Source of the DNA: Desulfolithobacter dissulfuricans
GTDB taxonomy: Bacteria > Desulfobacterota > Desulfobulbia > Desulfobulbales > Desulfobulbaceae
DNA: 64,000 bases
Assembly: GCF_025998535.1 (NCBI RefSeq)
Contig: NZ_AP024233.1
Coordinates: forward strand, 3,372,001-3,436,000
Reading direction: 5' to 3'
Shown here: one piece after another, positions 61,238-64,000 of the stretch
How positions within the stretch are numbered: the stretch's first letter is position 1
Layout of the letters: each line of letters starts with the position of its first letter
Notes under the pieces: generated by a model
Told to the model about the DNA's origin: nothing
Database searches by the model: none
What the model saw: the letters and a program-made list of their open reading frames with translations, nothing else
Made by a program: the position numbers and the translations under genes

Positions 61238-61975
61238 TTGGACAAGAAAGACTGGCAGGAGAGGGGAGCAGGCCACCGGCAGCGGCTGCGGGACAAGTTC
61301 CTTGACCAGGGTATCGAGGCCTTTTCCGACTCCGAGATTATCGAGCTGCTACTCACCTTCGGCACTCCGCGCCGGGACTGCAAGGAACCGGCCCGGGCGG
61401 CGCTGGAGGAACTGGGCTCTCTGCCCGCGGTCCTGGACGCTCCCTATGAACGTCTCCGCCGGATCAGGGGAATTGGTCCGAAAAACATCTTTGCCCTGCA
61501 CTTTATCCAGGGCGTAGCCCGGCGCTATCTTAAACAGCGGATCAAGGGCAGGAACTATATCTCCTCATCCAGGGAGGTGGCCGATTACCTGATCCATTCC
61601 ATGCGGGGCCTCTCCCGCGAGATCTTTACCGTCCTCTACCTCGATGCGGCCCATGGTATCATTGACACCGAGGTGCTCTCGGAGGGCACCCTGACTGTCA
61701 ATACCGTCTACCCCCGCGAGGTGGTCAAGGCGGCCCTGGACCGCAACGCCGCCGCCCTGGTGATCGCCCACAACCATCCTTCGGGCAATCTCAGGCCATC
61801 CAGTCAGGATGAACAGCTCACCCGGACCCTGTACCTGATCTGTTCCTTCATGCATATCCGGCTGCTGGATCATCTGATTATCGGCCAGGGGGACCAGGTG
61901 TACAGTTTTGCCGACCGCGGTCTGATGGATAGCATACGGGATGAATGCCAAAAGCTCACCAGCTCCCTTGTCTGA
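61238..61975 (+). CDS. radC: RadC-family JAB/MPN domain protein
   Basis: TTG start at 61238 with GGAG at 61231-61234. 245 residues: helix-hairpin-helix DNA-binding region (LRRIRGIGPKNIFALHF), then a JAMM metalloprotease-like domain with LVIAHNHPSGNLRPSSQDEQ (HxH...SxxD zinc motif). Earlier a role in DNA repair was assumed but is now considered unproven. The end overlaps hemW by 35 bases. Confidence 0.95.
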   Translation: MDKKDWQERGAGHRQRLRDKFLDQGIEAFSDSEIIELLLTFGTPRRDCKEPARAALEELGSLPAVLDAPYERLRRIRGIGPKNIFALHFIQGVARRYLKQRIKGRNYISSSREVADYLIHSMRGLSREIFTVLYLDAAHGIIDTEVLSEGTLTVNTVYPREVVKAALDRNAAALVIAHNHPSGNLRPSSQDEQLTRTLYLICSFMHIRLLDHLIIGQGDQVYSFADRGLMDSIRDECQKLTSSLV

Positions 61976-63158
61976 ACCAGTCCAGGCCGCCGGGCTCTAT
62001 GTCCATGTGCCGTTTTGCGAGCGCAAGTGTCCCTATTGCAGTTTTTTTTCCATTGCCGAAGGCGGCAACAGGGAGCTGCAGCAACGCTATGTCCGCGCAG
62101 CCCGAATCCAGATGGAGCGTCTTGCGGCCGGGGCAGGGGAGGAGGAGATATCCCGGCCCCGCACGGTGGACACCATCTTTTTCGGTGGCGGGACACCGGC
62201 GGTCCTGCCTGTCCATCTCCTGGCCGACCTGCTCTCCACCAGCCTGGAACTGTTCGATACGCCCGGGGAATCGCTGGAAGTTTCCCTCGAGGTCAATCCC
62301 GGCACCGTGGATCGCGACGACCTCCTCTCCCTGCGACGGGCCGGGTTCAACCGCATCTCCATCGGAGTCCAGTCCCTGGACGACGGCGAACTCCGGCGCC
62401 TGGGCCGCATCCACGACCGGGCTCAGGCGGAGCAGACGGTGACCTGGGCCCGGCAGGCCGGTTTTTCCAACCTGAGCCTGGACCTGATGTTCGGTCTTCC
62501 GGGGCAGGACCTCTGTTCCTGGCGCCGGACCCTGGAGCAGGCCCTGGCACTGAAACCAGACCATCTCTCCATCTATGAGCTGACCCTGGAGGAGAACACG
62601 TCCTTTTATCTCCGGGCCAGGCAGGGGGACTTGCATCTGCCCCCGGAAGAGATCATCTGTGAGATGATGGAGTGGACACAAGAGCAAACCGCGGCCGCCG
62701 GGTTGCGCCGCTACGAGATATCCAATTATGCCCGGCCTGGTGTTGCCTGTCGCCATAACCTGAAGTACTGGGACAACTCCAGCTATATCGGCATCGGACC
62801 CGGGGCGGTATCGTTTCTCGCCAACACCCGGATGGCCGCTATCGAGGACGTGGCCGCCTACTGCCGCCTCCTGCTGGACGGGGGAACCGGAGACGGGTGG
62901 CGCCGGGTGTGGGTGGACAGCGAGACCCTGGACCGGCAGGGCCGCTTCCGGGAAACCGTGATCATGGGGCTGCGCCTGGTGCGGGGGGTCTCGCGGACCA
63001 GGTTGCAGGAGCGTTTCGGCCTGGATATCGAGACGTTCTACGGGCCGGTGCTTGAACGGCTCAGGGAGGCCGGCCTGGTGGAATGGGCCGGAGAGTATCT
63101 CCGCCTGACCCCGGCAGGTCTGCGGCTTGCCAACACTGTTATGGCCGAGTTGGTCTAA
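61941..63158 (+). CDS. hemW: Radical SAM heme chaperone HemW-like protein
   Basis: 405 residues. Radical-SAM cluster motif CERKCPYCSF, GGGTPAVLP, VSLEVNPGTVDRD, GFNRISIGVQSLDDGELRRLGR and SNLSLDLMFGLPGQ match HemW/HemN-like proteins; the HemN-specific N-terminal tail is absent, which favours HemW (heme delivery) over coproporphyrinogen oxidase. The ATG lies in the end of radC, so translation is coupled. Confidence 0.92.
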   Translation: MNAKSSPAPLSEPVQAAGLYVHVPFCERKCPYCSFFSIAEGGNRELQQRYVRAARIQMERLAAGAGEEEISRPRTVDTIFFGGGTPAVLPVHLLADLLSTSLELFDTPGESLEVSLEVNPGTVDRDDLLSLRRAGFNRISIGVQSLDDGELRRLGRIHDRAQAEQTVTWARQAGFSNLSLDLMFGLPGQDLCSWRRTLEQALALKPDHLSIYELTLEENTSFYLRARQGDLHLPPEEIICEMMEWTQEQTAAAGLRRYEISNYARPGVACRHNLKYWDNSSYIGIGPGAVSFLANTRMAAIEDVAAYCRLLLDGGTGDGWRRVWVDSETLDRQGRFRETVIMGLRLVRGVSRTRLQERFGLDIETFYGPVLERLREAGLVEWAGEYLRLTPAGLRLANTVMAELV

Positions 63159-63388
63159 ATCGGGTACAACCTCAAGTCAGGTGTTTCTGCAGTCGGTACC
63201 TTGCAAAAGGTATATGATTACAGGTAGTTTTTCTTATGGCGTGTTGCCTGTGGCGATATGAAACGCGCCCGGTTTGAGTTACAACAGTTCAATATAGAAA
63301 AAAAATCCAACGGAGAAAAAACGGTCACAGCCGTGGCTCCGGTACCAGGGAAAAAGAATTTCGGGTTCACCACCAAAGGAAAGGGATC

Positions 63389-64000
63389 ATGGGTAGTATT
63401 GTCAGTCAGCTGTATAGAAAAATTGATAGGGATTTCGAATACTGTTTCAACGTGGAGTCCAGTCGCGCTCTTGGCGAAGACGAGCTTGACCGGTTGCGAC
63501 TGCTGCTGGCCGAGGGTTTTCTGCCCGAAACCGTGACCGACATGCCGACCCTGACCGGCGAACGGGTGGTGGAGGTGGGGCCACGGCTCAACTTTGCCAC
63601 TGCCTGGTCCTCCAACATGGTCTCCATCTGCCGGGCCACCGGCCTGGACTGCATCACCAGGATGGAGCGTTCCCGCCGCTACCTGGTCCCGGAGGGCGAG
63701 GATATGGAGGCCTTTGTCCAGGCCCACCACGACCGGATGACCGAGTGCCCTTATCCCGAGCCGCTGACCACCTTCGAGACAGGCATAGAACCGGAACCGG
63801 TCTATGAGGTGGATCTCATGGGCAAGGGACCCGATGCGCTCCTGGAGATCCCGGGCATATCCATGGATGAGCGGGACCGGAATTTCTACTACGACTATTT
63901 TGTCAACAAGCACCACCGCAATCCCACCATTGTCGAGATCATGGATCTCAACAATGCCAATTCCGAGCACTCCCGGCACGGTTTTTTCCGCGGACGCCAG
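63389..64000 (+). CDS. purL: Phosphoribosylformylglycinamidine synthase, PurL (5' part only)
   Basis: Opens at ATG 63389 with AAAGGGA upstream and runs past the window edge; the first 204 codons are seen. EYCFNVESSRALGEDELDRL and the strongly conserved NSEHSRHGFFRGRQ identify the large, single-chain FGAM synthase of purine synthesis (normally about 1,000-1,300 residues). The synthase and glutaminase domains are outside the window. The gap 63159-63388 between hemW and this gene holds nothing recognised. Confidence 0.85.
   Translation, partial: MGSIVSQLYRKIDRDFEYCFNVESSRALGEDELDRLRLLLAEGFLPETVTDMPTLTGERVVEVGPRLNFATAWSSNMVSICRATGLDCITRMERSRRYLVPEGEDMEAFVQAHHDRMTECPYPEPLTTFETGIEPEPVYEVDLMGKGPDALLEIPGISMDERDRNFYYDYFVNKHHRNPTIVEIMDLNNANSEHSRHGFFRGRQ

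Noticed and set aside
63950-64000. NSEHSRH in PurL as an inactivating Cys-to-Ser change
   Set aside because: Ser at this place is common in long single-chain FGAM synthases, so it is not a defect.

Overview
The window looks like chromosomal DNA from a strictly anaerobic, sulfur-metabolising member of the Desulfobacterota, most likely the Desulfobulbales. This is inferred from gene content: an EFG-less complex I, a rubrerythrin/desulfoferrodoxin/rubredoxin/flavodiiron oxygen-defence block, a YedE-TusA-DsrE ('YTD') sulfur cluster of the kind reported as a marker of sulfur-disproportionating bacteria, and NapH-type iron-sulfur proteins. No rRNA gene or marker that would fix the species was seen. 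The DNA is visibly GC-rich, with AT-rich islands only at intergenic control regions and around dnaN.

Layout. 1-2.5 kb: 5' end of a cation/proton antiporter, bioD, a frameshifted bluB and a small zinc-ribbon protein of unknown function. 2.7-6.7 kb: a diadenylate-cyclase-like protein, a compact palindromic repeat, and a polar amino acid ABC importer (binding protein-permease-ATPase, minus strand). 7.0-9.9 kb: Pal lipoprotein, then a group II intron placed just after the pal terminator. 10-15 kb: oxygen/peroxide defence genes in one direction (PerR-like regulator fused in frame to a second winged-helix domain, rubrerythrin, peroxiredoxin, desulfoferrodoxin, rubredoxin, a DsrE-like protein, flavodiiron oxygen reductase, and a small protein with a desulforedoxin-like tail). 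15.5-28.5 kb: a long operon in which a cytoplasmic molybdopterin oxidoreductase and a DmsB-type ferredoxin precede nuoABCDHIJKLMN, with no nuoEFG. 28.6-35.6 kb (minus): cmk-hisC, gatA-gatC, an HD-GYP response regulator, a histone-deacetylase-like enzyme and 5-formyl-THF cyclo-ligase. 35.7-38.6 kb: the YTD cluster, yedE divergent from tusA-dsrE-two small genes, with a clear operator/promoter region between. 38.7-47.6 kb: a frameshifted serine hydrolase, a candidate replication-origin region, dnaN, a GNAT and an HPP membrane protein where recF often sits, then gyrB and gyrA. 47.6-53.8 kb: gpsA, rdgB, queH, a NifA-like activator, two tRNA-Ser genes, an SH3 protein, and a small operon joining a thiamine-binding-type protein, a tiny CXXC membrane protein and a NapH-like ferredoxin. 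54-64 kb: parB-parA with a perfect parS, nadB, tRNA-Glu and tRNA-Lys, a two-gene RdgC-like pair with a second parS-like site between, gatB, radC, hemW and the start of purL.

How it works together. The nuo cluster probably couples cytoplasmic electron transfer to ion pumping; its input module is open because nuoEFG are absent and a molybdenum enzyme plus ferredoxin head the operon. The YTD proteins would handle sulfane sulfur, and the 10-15 kb block would protect the cell from oxygen. dnaN, gyrB, gyrA, parAB and parS together suggest the window lies close to the chromosomal origin. Two genes (bluB and the serine hydrolase) each carry one missing G in a G run, so either real decay or sequence error must be considered.
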